Shown in pieces: positions 49,983 to 59,809 of a stretch of DNA of 64,000 nt. Below the pieces are notes generated by a model, which saw only the letters and a list, made by a program, of their open reading frames with translations, made no database searches and was not told where the DNA came from. Source of the stretch: Bifidobacterium olomucense (GTDB lineage Bacteria; Actinomycetota; Actinomycetes; Actinomycetales; Bifidobacteriaceae). Position numbers and translations under genes: made by a program. The first letter of the stretch is position 1, and each line of letters starts with the position of its first letter. The stretch covers positions 1 to 64,000 of the forward strand of contig NZ_JAAIIG010000008.1 in the NCBI RefSeq assembly GCF_012932375.1. Reading direction: 5' to 3'.

Positions 49983-50638
49983 ACGCTGATACCTATAGGA
50001 CTCTGGCAGTCGTATTCCTGGCTTTGGCCATAATTCTTGCGGTTGTGGCCGTCGTGCTCTTCCGCAAGTTCAACATTCCTGCAGTGCGCGATGCACTCAC
50101 CGGCAAGCGTGCCGAGCGTGAGATCGCCGAACTGCGTGGCGTGCGCGCCGGCTCTTGGGTGAACGCCGAGGAGATGGGCGAAGGCAAGCGACGCAAGCAG
50201 CGTAAGAAGGGCGTTTCCGCGTCCGATTCCACCACCGGCACCGGTACTGGTACGCACGACACCAGCGATATCGAGTTCCGTCCGGTCACCGGTACGGGTT
50301 CGGGCACCGGTTCCGGCTCGCTGGGCTCCGCCTCCACCAAGGGTGGCGTGACTCGACCAGCTGCCGACAAGCCTTCTGCCGTCCCGGATGCCGCCCGCTC
50401 TGCCGGGTCGGCCGCAAAGACCGACTCCGCGCCGGTCGAGGAAGAAGACGAAAGCACGCGCTTGGGTACCAAGGCAGCCGTTGAATCTGTGGTTGAGATT
50501 CCGGTGTCGATGGCCTCCGCCGCCGAACTGGCGGATGAGGGCGAGACCGCCCTCATGCAATTCCGCAAGACTACTGACGAACCGTCCGATGACGATGAAT
50601 CCCGCACCATTCTGGTTCGTGGAGGGAAGAAACACTGA
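49979..50638 (+). CDS. Small membrane protein with Ser/Thr-rich cytoplasmic tail
   Basis: A 219-residue protein with no recognised family. One N-terminal helix (RTLAVVFLALAIILAVVAVVLF) is followed by a short basic helix, a Lys/Arg cluster and a low-complexity region rich in Thr, Gly, Ser and Ala. It ends with several acidic residues and SDDDESRTILVRGGKKH. The many Thr residues make it a natural kinase substrate, but this is inference. The GTG start at 49979 overlaps the kinase stop (GTGA), so translation is coupled. Its stop overlaps the ATG of the next gene by one base (TGATG). Confidence 0.82.
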   Translation: MNADTYRTLAVVFLALAIILAVVAVVLFRKFNIPAVRDALTGKRAEREIAELRGVRAGSWVNAEEMGEGKRRKQRKKGVSASDSTTGTGTGTHDTSDIEFRPVTGTGSGTGSGSLGSASTKGGVTRPAADKPSAVPDAARSAGSAAKTDSAPVEEEDESTRLGTKAAVESVVEIPVSMASAAELADEGETALMQFRKTTDEPSDDDESRTILVRGGKKH

Positions 50639-53600
50639 TGAATTCGTTGCATACCAAAAAGAACTGGCTGAAGCCCGTTATCGGCGTGGCCGTGTCCGTG
50701 GCCGCGCTGGCCATGGGTGCCTCTGCCGTAGTGGCCAACGCCGCTCCGGAAGACAATCCCGATGTTCAGGCTTCTGCCCCTGCCGCCAATACGGTAACGT
50801 CGACGCGTACGTTCAAGGTCGTCAAGCAGAACGATGCGAACGGTGCCGGTGACGCTGCCGACAACACCAGCGGCGACGCCAACAATGGCAATACCGATGG
50901 CGATAACGGTACGGCCGATGGAACCGGTGACGCCGGCAACAATCCGGATGCCTCCACCACGACCCCGTCGATGAACATCGCGGTATATGCCGCCGGTGAC
51001 GACGGTGTGGTGGCCGACGGCACCAAGCCGCTGACCTCTGGCGCCACCAACGCATCCACCGTACGTTTGGGCATCACGCTGTCCAATGATGCCGGATTCC
51101 CGACCGACGATTCCTTCGATAAGGACGGCAAGTACACCGGTGCCCAGAAGGACCAGTCCGCGCTGGCCATCGATGTCGAGCCGTTGGGCGGCCGATTCAA
51201 TATCTCTTATGGCGACTTCACCAAGGTGACCGATGCCGATGGCAAGGTCACCGGTTATGAAGTCAAGCCGAACGACGGTCCGTCGCTTGCCCTCAACGGC
51301 GACAGCGGCACGAAGTTCACCATTACCGTGGACACGCCGGTCTACGATGCCACGAAGGAAACCCCGCTCGACCTGAGCAAGTTCGTGGATGCTGAAGGCA
51401 ACAGCACCATCGTTGTTCCTGAGCTCACTCATGACACCACCAAGCCGGATGCCGTCTCTGGTGCCAAGTTCAACGATGACGCCACGTGGTTGAAGAGCAA
51501 GGATGGCTCCAAGTGGCTGACGACCGCTGCGCCGACCGTAACGTTCACCGCTCCGGCAGACGCCGCAAAGCTCACGCTGACCGACAAGAGCGGCGACAAG
51601 CCCAAGTCCCAGGATCTGACTGCGGGCGATGCCGGCTACACGTGGACGTTGCCTGAAGGCAGCGCCGATCTGACCAAGTTCTCGGTGACCGCCACTGACA
51701 CTGCGGGCAATGTGTCCGATTCCGCCGTTTTGACCGACCTGCTGAAGGCCGCCGATGCCAACGCCACAGTCCAGACCTCGGTAGTCGACACCAAGGCCGG
51801 CAACCTCACCCTGAAGGTGAACGGCAAGCCGGCAGATGGCAAGGACGTGAACGGCGTCAAGTACTACCAGTCCGTCACCGGCTTCTCCGTAACCAGTGAA
51901 AGCGACTACTTCGATACCGAACTTGCCCTGCTCAAGGACAACAACATCAAGCTGCTGACCACCGGTGCAGGCGATAAGGCCGTTGCCGCATGCGACGTGT
52001 ACACCGCCAAGGACAAGGTCGTGGACTGTGGCACAGCAGGCCTTGACCTCAAGGACGGCAACTTCACCGTCGCGCTGAACGACAAGCTGCCGGGACTGAC
52101 CGCCGACACCGCGCAAAGCAAGACGTTCTCCATCGACGGCACCGCACCGACCGTCAGCTCCGTGACCTATGGAGCCGACAAGAACAACGATCTGGCCGGC
52201 GCAAACGGCGAGGTCATCGCTTTCGGCGATGCCAAGCGTACCCTGACCTTCACGCTGACCGATTCCGGCGCCGGCATCACCGCTGATGATGCTTCCGCCA
52301 TCACGCTTAAGGGCACTGGCGCGCTCACCGATCTCGGTGCAAGCAAGGCTCGTGACCTGAAGGCCGATGATTACGACGTCGCCGTGGCACAGGTCGCCGA
52401 TGCCGACGGCAACCCCGTGGCCGGCAAGTACACGGTGACCGTGACGCTTAAGGCCGCCGCATCGTACGACTTCAGCAAGATCTCCATCGCCGTCAAGGAT
52501 CAGATGGGCAACGATACCGGCGACACCGCGCTGAACAAGATCGCCGGTGCCGCACTACCGACGCCGCTTACGATCGCCGGCGCGCTGAACGTCACCACCA
52601 AGCTTGCAGTGGCCAAGAACGCCGACGGCAAGGATGCAGTGGATGGTGCGGATGGCCTGAAGTGGTACAACAAGCCCGCCACGGTGAAGGCGACCGTCGC
52701 CGGCAACCCGCTGGCGGCCAAGATCGTTGAGGCGCTGAAGAACAGCAAGGATGTAGCCGTCACCAGTACGCTGAACGGCAAGGCTCAGGATGCCGTCACC
52801 TTGGGCGACCTTACGGTGACCGCCGGCAAGAACGGTGAGGCGACCGTGACGTGGAGCGTGCGTCAGCCTGATGCCGATGGCGAGTACACGTTCGGCATCG
52901 CCAACACGGGCGATGCCGCGAGCGTGAACGTTCAGCGTCTGTTCGGTACCGCGGATATCGCGGGAACCAGCTTTGGCGTGGATACCACGGATCCGACTGT
53001 CGACAGCGTGACTTATGCCGCTGACGCCAATGATTTCAAGGCCTCCGACAAGGAGACCATCGCCTTTGGCGCGGATGCCGATTCCACTGCAAGCCGTACG
53101 CTGACCTTTGCGCTGTCCGATGCCGGTTCCGGCATTACCGACGGTGATGCCTCTGCGATCAAGCTGAACGGCAAGATCACCGACCTTGGCGCAACCGAGG
53201 CCCGTGACCTGAAGGCAGCTGATTACAGCATCGACGCCGTGACTGCGGCAACCGATGAGAACGGCGCAGACGTGGCCGGCAAGTACAACGTGACCGTGAC
53301 CCTCAAGGCCACTGGTTCCTACGACTTCAGCAGCATCACTATCCAGGTAAACGATAAGGTGAACAATTCCACGCTCACCAATATCGATGCCATCGCCACG
53401 AAGAACGACCTGCCGTCCGTATTGACCATCGCCGGCAAGCTTTCCGCTATCGACACCAAGCTCGAAGTGGTCAAGGACGCCGACGGCAAGGATGCAGCGG
53501 ATGGTGCCGACGGCCTGAAGTGGTACAACAAGCCGGTCACCGTGAAGGCGACCATTACCGGCAATCCGCTGGCTACCAAGATTGCCTCGGCTCTGAGCAA

Positions 53601-56600
53601 GAGCACCGATGCAGCGGTGACTCGTACGTTCAACGGCAATGCCACTGACATCGCCTTGGGCAACCTCGCCGTGACCGCCGACAAGGACGGCAATGCAACC
53701 GTGACGTGGGCCCAGCTGAGCGACGATGGCGAATACGCCTTCAAGCTTGCCGACAACCCGAGCGTGGATGTGCAGCGCCTGTTCGGCACCAATGGCGTCG
53801 AGGGTGTGAACTTCGGTGTGGACACCACGCCGGCCAAGGTAACCGCCGTGACCTACACGCCGGAAGGCACCACCGAGGAACTGAACGGTACCACCATCTA
53901 CATCAACGGCACCGCGAAGCTGATCATTGCTGCTTCCGATGCCGATGCCAATGGCAAGGGCTCTGGTATCGCCAAGGTCACGCTGGACAACGTCCAGTTC
54001 TCCAAGGTCGATGCCGACGGCAACGAATCCGCGCCGGTCGCCAAGAGCTTCACCGCCACCGATAATGGCGATGGCACCTACACCGTGGAACTGACTGCTG
54101 CGGGCACGTACTCCTTCTCCGGTGCCACCGCTGTGGCTCAGGACAAGGTCTCCAACGTTGCCGAGGCATTCGATGTTGCCGGACAGGACAGCTTCAAGTA
54201 CACCAAGTTCATGGTCTCCAACAACAATGTTGCCGAGGATCTGTATCCGTCCATCACAGTGAAGCCGGATGCGACCGATATCGATGGCGTTGCCACGAGA
54301 AACACGCTTGATGGCATCGCGCTGACTTCCAAGTCCACGTGGTTCAAGTCCGTAATCGACAGTCTGCCGAACGATCCTGATGCCGGCGAGCCGGTTGTGG
54401 CTTCCGGTACTTCCGAGACGGGGGCGAAGTACAAGCTGTACGCCGGTCCCGTGTCCGGCCCGGACAAGAATGGCGTGTTCACGCTGAGCGTGGATACGAA
54501 GGACTTCGACGCGTTGCCGGATGCCCAGAAGAACGGCAACCACACCATTACCCTGGTGGATAAGCTGCAGGATGCCGACGCGCCCACTTCCGTGAAGTTC
54601 CGCTTCGACAACACCGCCGCAACCGTGACCGGCATCGCATATGACGCCAACAACGGTGTGGACCAGACCATCGAAGATGGCGACATCATCACCGCGGACG
54701 GCAACACCACCCGCTACATCCATATCAAGGCCGCTGATCTGCTGCCCGGACATGGCGCCGATCAGGCCGCCGCGGATGCCGATCAGGTGTCTGGTCTGGC
54801 CAATGATAAGGAAGTTGTCGTCAAGGAGGATGGTGCCACCACCACTCTTCCGTACGATGCCGCCACTGACAGCTACACGCTGACGCTCAACAAGGCGGAT
54901 CATCGCTATGACATGAGCACGATGTACCTGACCGTTACCGATCGCATCGGCAACGTGACCGTGTCCAAGTCCCTGAAAGCACTTGCCGACGACTTGGCCG
55001 ACAGCACCCTCAAGGGCATCGACTCCATCACCATCAGCAACGCCGACGCCGACAAGGCCATCAAGACCACCATTCTGGTCAACGGCAAGCAGGATGTGAA
55101 CGGCAAGTACCTGCACTTGAAGGATGGCGACGCCATCCCGACCATCCAGCTCAAGGTGGAGGGCAACACCTCCTTCGCAAGCCGCTGGAAGGCCGTCAAG
55201 AAGCACTACAAGAACGCCGCGGTAATTACGAGCAAGCTCGCGACCACCGGTGAGGGTGAGGCATACGGCACCTGCATGCTGGACACCTCCACCGAACCGG
55301 TCAAGTCCGGCGACGCCTACCTCATCACCTGCAAGCCCGCGGATAGTAAGAAGGCGCTGCTTTCCGGCGCGGACAACGGTATGTACACCTTGACCTTCGC
55401 CCTGTCCGGAACCTACAACTCCTCCAACAAGGAAGTCGCCGCTCTGCAGACGCTGTTCGGTGCTCTGGAAGATGGCGGCAAGGTCGGTTACACCGCGCAG
55501 TCCGTCCAGATCGGCGTGGATCACGAGGCTCCGTCCTTCACCGGCCTTACCTACAACGGCAAGGACACCGATCTCGCGGATAACGCCAAGACCCCGGCCA
55601 AGCTGCTCGCCAACGGTCAGCGCACGATCACCTTCAGCGTGCATGATCTGCTGGCCAACAAGAATGCGACCAGCGACGCCAAGAGCGATGCGAACAACAC
55701 CTCCGGTCTGGACGAAAACTCCGTCAAGGCAACCGCCAAGATCACCGGTTTCGACGGCAAGGTAGGTAAGGAACAGCAGCTGGCGGTCGCCAAGAACGCC
55801 GACGGCACCTTCACCATGACCCTCGCCGACAACGGCATCTACGAGCTGAAGAACATCAGCATCACCGCCTCCGACCGTGCTTGGAAGATCGCCAAGGACG
55901 GCACGGTAAGCGCCGATGTGAACACCGTGGACAAGGCCACCAGCACCCTTGCCGAGTTGAAGAAGGCGCTGAAGGCCAACGGTGTGCCGGATTCCATCGC
56001 CGTGTCCACCGCGGCTGGCACCACCCAGACGCTGATCAACGGTGCGAAGGTCGCTGCGACCTACAACAAGTCCATCGACTCGTTGAGCCTGAAGATTACG
56101 GACGATCCGGCATTCGGCTTCCGTTCCGATATCCTCACCTCCGATGCCTATAAGAACACCGACGTGTTCACCGGCAGCACCGTGACCTACGCCGCCAAGC
56201 CCAATGGCGTGGAACTCAACGGTCTGACCTTCGGCAACGGCGAGTTCGACAAGTCCGCCGGTACCATCACTTGGAGCGGTGACACGCTTGCCAAGTTCAT
56301 TAAGCCGCTTGACAGGCAGAACGGTCAGGTCAACGGCGACTACGTGCTCGGCACGCAGCTGTCCGCTGATTCCGTCACGTTGCTCGCAAGCCCGGCCAAG
56401 GCCAGCTTCGTGCTCGATACCGTCAACCCGCAGATCACCAAGATCAGCGCGGCCAAGGGTACCAAGGGCACCGATCTGGTCGAGAACTACGAGGTGAACG
56501 GCACCAAGTACAACGTGTACGCCAAGGCCGGCCAGCAGCAGTTCGTGGTCTCCGTCAAGGATCTGCTGCCCGCCGAACAGCGCGCCAAGGGTGACCGCGA

Positions 56601-59553
56601 GAGCGACGCCAAGAACGAACTGGGCACCTCCGGCATCACGGACAACACCGTGACCTACACCATCCCGGCACCGACCGATCTGGCCGGCAAGACCATCGGC
56701 ACCGAAGTCAGGAACAAGACTGCCGTGGTCGACGCCACCAAGGGCACCTTCACCATCACTCTGGCGCAGGAAGGTTTCTACGATCTCGCGAAGATCACCG
56801 TAACCGCCAAGGACAAGGCCGGCAACGAGATGAAGGCCGACTCCGTACTGGATGGCAACGGCGAGGAAGAGGTCGTCAAGGACGGCATCAACTACAACGC
56901 CATCGTGGCTGACGTGAACGATGACAACTCGGTCCGTCTCAAGGTCTCCAAGGCCTCTGACTACGCCGACTCCACCGTTGCCGGCTACTACTTCCGCGGC
57001 AAGACCGTGGTGGATTACGAAGTCACCGATAAGTGGTTCCCGCTCTACCAGCAACTGAACCAGTTGCACGGCAACCTGCTCGCCGGCAGCACCGGCGACA
57101 CCGCTCCGCAGGACGCGAACGCGGGCGTCACCGGCATCAAGGGCCTGAAGGTCACCGACGCCGGCTGGAGCCAGGTGGGCGAGACCTACACGTGGAAGAT
57201 TTCCGGTCAGCAGGTCGTGAACACCAACCAAAACGACGAAGTCGAAGGCCACTACGGACTGAACTTCGCCTACTCCGGCCTCAACGCCAAGAAGCAGGTG
57301 ACCAAGCAGTTCGTTATGGACTGGACCGCCCCGAAGCTCGGCAACCTCACCTCCTCGGTGACCTCGCCGGCCAAGTGGAAGTGGATCTTTGCCAACAATG
57401 CCGTGACCGTAACCCTTAACGGCGTCACTGATCCGATCTCCGGCATCTGCTCGGCTCGCGCCGCCAGCACCGACGGCAACGATTGCTCCGCCCGCAACAA
57501 GGAGAGCGTGGCGTTCAGCGCACTCGGCTTCGACAACCGTCTTGCCGATGCCGCCGCCCATCCGGCTCCGCAGGTGACCTACAACGGTTCCGCCGCCTCC
57601 GGCTCGATCAGCTTCAGCTTCAGCGGAGACAGCCAGCGTCTGACGCTGGGCAACACTTCGATCAAGCTGACCGATGCCGCCGGCAACCCGGTGGATACGG
57701 GTGCGCTGAACCAGTACGCCGGCGTGAACGGTACTGAAGCCGCGAACAACATCAAGAACGTTGACGGCATCGCCATCGACACCGTGGCACCCACGGTCTC
57801 TCTGGCATACGACAACAATGATGTGCGCAACGGCAAGTACTACAAGGCCCACCGCACCGGTACCGTCACTCTGGTCGACTCGAACTTTGACTTCTCCGTC
57901 AAGAACGAGCCCGGCCGTGTGATCGTCACCACCACCGTGGACGGAGCCAAGACCACCGTGCCGGTCTCCGCTTTCACGAACTTGAACGGCGATCGCAAGA
58001 CCTATGTCGCCAGCTTCGGTGCCAACAGTGATGGCGACTGGGTGGTGGATATCGCCTACACCGATCCGGGCGAGCATGCCTCGAACACCATTCACGACGA
58101 GTTCACGGTCGATACCATCGCGCCGAAGCTCGCGCTCACCTTCGACAACAACAGCGCGAAGAACGGCATGTACTATGACGCCGACCGTACCGCCACCGTC
58201 AAGGAAGTCGAGCGTAACTTCTCCGATGGCGAATCGGTGATCACCGTTACCGCGAAGGACGACAAGGGTGCGGATGCCGCTGCCCCCGGACCTTCCGGCT
58301 GGAGCCGTACCGGTGGCGAGCGTGAATCTACCGAGTGGACCAACACGGTGGCATTCACCGGCGAGGCGCACTTCACCATCAAGGCCACGGCCACCGATTT
58401 GGCCGGTAACGTGGCTGAAGAGGTGAGCGAGCCCGAATTCGTGATCGACAAGACCAAGCCGCAGATCAAGATCGACCGTGTGGAAGACAAGACCGCCTAT
58501 GCCGGCACCGTCGCACCGCTGATCGACTTTGACGATACGAACATCGACATGAACAACGTGACCTACACGTTGGTCGGTGCTCATCGCGGCGATCTGAAGG
58601 GCGAGAATCTGCCTCGCAGCATCACCACGAATTCCGACAACACGCGCACCGTGGACTTCACGGACTTCGACCGCAAGGTGGATGTGGACGATGTCTACAC
58701 CATCAAGGCCACGGCCACCGATATGGCAGGCAACAAGTTCGAAGCCCAGAAGACCTTCTCGGTGAACCGTTTCGGCTCCACCTACATGTTCGATTCCGAC
58801 ACCACCAACCTGCGTGGCGCGTATCTGAAGAAGGCATCGAATGTGGTGATCACCGAGATCAACGTCTCCGGACTTGACCCGACCACCCGTCAGGTCGTGG
58901 TAGCCAAGGACGACAAGGCGACCACGCTCAAGGCCGGTGATTTCACCGCGAAGAGCTCCGACGATCGTGGCTGGAGCCGCACGATCTACACCGTGCCGGC
59001 ATCCTACTTCTCTTCCGACGGCTACTACCGTGTGCAGGTGCAGTCCGTGGATGAGGCGGGCAACCTCTCTCAGAACACGATGGACAAGAAGGACGAAGAA
59101 CGCAAGGGCAACGCCGAAGTGAACTTCGCTCTCGACTCCACCGCGCCGACCGCCTCGCTGCTGGGCGTCCGCTCCGGCTCGGTCTACTACGACCAGCAGG
59201 GCCACAATGTCTCGATTGATTCCAAGGACAACCTTGCCCTTGATTCCACCGAGGTGTACGTGGATGGCCAGCTCAAGGGCAGCTGGAAGGGTGCCGAACT
59301 GCTCAAGTCCACGCCGAGCATGACGCTGGACGCCGATGCCAAGGCCCATGAGATCGTGATTCACACGATTGATAAGGCCGGTAACGAGGCGACCGCCACC
59401 TACGACAATGTCTACGTGGCGTCCAACTGGTGGCAGTACGCCATGCACACCGGATGGATCCGCAACACGATGGTCTTCGGTGCCCTGCTGGCACTGGCCG
59501 CCATCGCCGGCGCGATTATCTGGGCGAGCCAGCGCAGGAAGAACGCACGCTGA
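50638..59553 (+). CDS. Giant (2971-residue) surface protein with repeated Ig-like domains
   Basis: A secreted, membrane-anchored protein. The signal peptide (residues about 10-38, VIGVAVSVAALAMGASAVVANAAPE) is followed by a Thr/Asn/Gly/Asp-rich spacer, then a long array of Ig-like beta domains. Phrases such as TDTAGNVSDSA, VDTTDPTVDSVTY and VVTVKDKVNN-like recur about every 90-100 or 280 residues; two near-identical 280-residue units lie near residues 502-1062. The C-terminus has one membrane helix (MVFGALLALAAIAGAIIWA) and SQRRKNAR, with no LPxTG motif. It probably spans or coats the wall and binds host glycans, other cells or wall polymers. It starts inside the stop of the preceding gene, so it is coupled to the kinase. 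Confidence 0.9.
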   Translation: MNSLHTKKNWLKPVIGVAVSVAALAMGASAVVANAAPEDNPDVQASAPAANTVTSTRTFKVVKQNDANGAGDAADNTSGDANNGNTDGDNGTADGTGDAGNNPDASTTTPSMNIAVYAAGDDGVVADGTKPLTSGATNASTVRLGITLSNDAGFPTDDSFDKDGKYTGAQKDQSALAIDVEPLGGRFNISYGDFTKVTDADGKVTGYEVKPNDGPSLALNGDSGTKFTITVDTPVYDATKETPLDLSKFVDAEGNSTIVVPELTHDTTKPDAVSGAKFNDDATWLKSKDGSKWLTTAAPTVTFTAPADAAKLTLTDKSGDKPKSQDLTAGDAGYTWTLPEGSADLTKFSVTATDTAGNVSDSAVLTDLLKAADANATVQTSVVDTKAGNLTLKVNGKPADGKDVNGVKYYQSVTGFSVTSESDYFDTELALLKDNNIKLLTTGAGDKAVAACDVYTAKDKVVDCGTAGLDLKDGNFTVALNDKLPGLTADTAQSKTFSIDGTAPTVSSVTYGADKNNDLAGANGEVIAFGDAKRTLTFTLTDSGAGITADDASAITLKGTGALTDLGASKARDLKADDYDVAVAQVADADGNPVAGKYTVTVTLKAAASYDFSKISIAVKDQMGNDTGDTALNKIAGAALPTPLTIAGALNVTTKLAVAKNADGKDAVDGADGLKWYNKPATVKATVAGNPLAAKIVEALKNSKDVAVTSTLNGKAQDAVTLGDLTVTAGKNGEATVTWSVRQPDADGEYTFGIANTGDAASVNVQRLFGTADIAGTSFGVDTTDPTVDSVTYAADANDFKASDKETIAFGADADSTASRTLTFALSDAGSGITDGDASAIKLNGKITDLGATEARDLKAADYSIDAVTAATDENGADVAGKYNVTVTLKATGSYDFSSITIQVNDKVNNSTLTNIDAIATKNDLPSVLTIAGKLSAIDTKLEVVKDADGKDAADGADGLKWYNKPVTVKATITGNPLATKIASALSKSTDAAVTRTFNGNATDIALGNLAVTADKDGNATVTWAQLSDDGEYAFKLADNPSVDVQRLFGTNGVEGVNFGVDTTPAKVTAVTYTPEGTTEELNGTTIYINGTAKLIIAASDADANGKGSGIAKVTLDNVQFSKVDADGNESAPVAKSFTATDNGDGTYTVELTAAGTYSFSGATAVAQDKVSNVAEAFDVAGQDSFKYTKFMVSNNNVAEDLYPSITVKPDATDIDGVATRNTLDGIALTSKSTWFKSVIDSLPNDPDAGEPVVASGTSETGAKYKLYAGPVSGPDKNGVFTLSVDTKDFDALPDAQKNGNHTITLVDKLQDADAPTSVKFRFDNTAATVTGIAYDANNGVDQTIEDGDIITADGNTTRYIHIKAADLLPGHGADQAAADADQVSGLANDKEVVVKEDGATTTLPYDAATDSYTLTLNKADHRYDMSTMYLTVTDRIGNVTVSKSLKALADDLADSTLKGIDSITISNADADKAIKTTILVNGKQDVNGKYLHLKDGDAIPTIQLKVEGNTSFASRWKAVKKHYKNAAVITSKLATTGEGEAYGTCMLDTSTEPVKSGDAYLITCKPADSKKALLSGADNGMYTLTFALSGTYNSSNKEVAALQTLFGALEDGGKVGYTAQSVQIGVDHEAPSFTGLTYNGKDTDLADNAKTPAKLLANGQRTITFSVHDLLANKNATSDAKSDANNTSGLDENSVKATAKITGFDGKVGKEQQLAVAKNADGTFTMTLADNGIYELKNISITASDRAWKIAKDGTVSADVNTVDKATSTLAELKKALKANGVPDSIAVSTAAGTTQTLINGAKVAATYNKSIDSLSLKITDDPAFGFRSDILTSDAYKNTDVFTGSTVTYAAKPNGVELNGLTFGNGEFDKSAGTITWSGDTLAKFIKPLDRQNGQVNGDYVLGTQLSADSVTLLASPAKASFVLDTVNPQITKISAAKGTKGTDLVENYEVNGTKYNVYAKAGQQQFVVSVKDLLPAEQRAKGDRESDAKNELGTSGITDNTVTYTIPAPTDLAGKTIGTEVRNKTAVVDATKGTFTITLAQEGFYDLAKITVTAKDKAGNEMKADSVLDGNGEEEVVKDGINYNAIVADVNDDNSVRLKVSKASDYADSTVAGYYFRGKTVVDYEVTDKWFPLYQQLNQLHGNLLAGSTGDTAPQDANAGVTGIKGLKVTDAGWSQVGETYTWKISGQQVVNTNQNDEVEGHYGLNFAYSGLNAKKQVTKQFVMDWTAPKLGNLTSSVTSPAKWKWIFANNAVTVTLNGVTDPISGICSARAASTDGNDCSARNKESVAFSALGFDNRLADAAAHPAPQVTYNGSAASGSISFSFSGDSQRLTLGNTSIKLTDAAGNPVDTGALNQYAGVNGTEAANNIKNVDGIAIDTVAPTVSLAYDNNDVRNGKYYKAHRTGTVTLVDSNFDFSVKNEPGRVIVTTTVDGAKTTVPVSAFTNLNGDRKTYVASFGANSDGDWVVDIAYTDPGEHASNTIHDEFTVDTIAPKLALTFDNNSAKNGMYYDADRTATVKEVERNFSDGESVITVTAKDDKGADAAAPGPSGWSRTGGERESTEWTNTVAFTGEAHFTIKATATDLAGNVAEEVSEPEFVIDKTKPQIKIDRVEDKTAYAGTVAPLIDFDDTNIDMNNVTYTLVGAHRGDLKGENLPRSITTNSDNTRTVDFTDFDRKVDVDDVYTIKATATDMAGNKFEAQKTFSVNRFGSTYMFDSDTTNLRGAYLKKASNVVITEINVSGLDPTTRQVVVAKDDKATTLKAGDFTAKSSDDRGWSRTIYTVPASYFSSDGYYRVQVQSVDEAGNLSQNTMDKKDEERKGNAEVNFALDSTAPTASLLGVRSGSVYYDQQGHNVSIDSKDNLALDSTEVYVDGQLKGSWKGAELLKSTPSMTLDADAKAHEIVIHTIDKAGNEATATYDNVYVASNWWQYAMHTGWIRNTMVFGALLALAAIAGAIIWASQRRKNAR
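52141..53825 (+). repeat. Two about 840-bp tandem units inside the giant surface-protein gene
   Basis: The units start at about 52141 and 52985, at PTVSSVTYGADKN- and PTVDSVTYAADAN-like sequence, and share GADGLKWYNKP, NPLA(A/T)KI and DVQRLFGT at matching positions. They encode 280-residue repeats. More diverged copies continue downstream. Confidence 0.75.
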
Positions 59554-59612
59554 AATGCTGCGGCTTCCGTGACTGCAACAGATAGTCTGACGGACAGGAA
59601 GTGACAACGTAT

Positions 59613-59649
59613 GACGGGCTGGAACGACACTTTGTCGGGCCAGCCCGTC
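59613..59649 (+). terminator. Hairpin after the giant surface-protein gene
   Basis: Ten-bp perfect arms GACGGGCTGG / CCAGCCCGTC hold an inner CGACA/TGTCG stem with a short loop. No long T run follows. Confidence 0.65.
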
Positions 59650-59660
59650 TGCGTATATAC

Positions 59661-59692
59661 GGGGTTTATACGGGTTTGCGGGTTTGTGCGGG
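59661..59692 (+). repeat. G-quadruplex motif from CGGGTTT repeats
   Basis: GGGG, TTTATAC, GGG, TTTGC, GGG, TTTGTGC, GGG: four G runs with loops of 7, 5 and 7 bases on the plus strand. It is in the 256-base gap between the giant gene and the FHA gene. Confidence 0.6.
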
Positions 59693-59809
59693 TTTTGCGG
59701 CGGCTCAACCGGCCCTTTGCATATAGTCACGCAGAGCGGATTCTGGTTCGGCGCATCGACCTGCAATAACAGGGAAAGAACGGAAGAGCATAGGGATGGA
59801 GCGGCAATC

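Noticed and set aside
50638..59553. Sortase-anchored protein
   Set aside because: The C-terminus has a membrane helix and a basic tail but no LPxTG-type motif before it.
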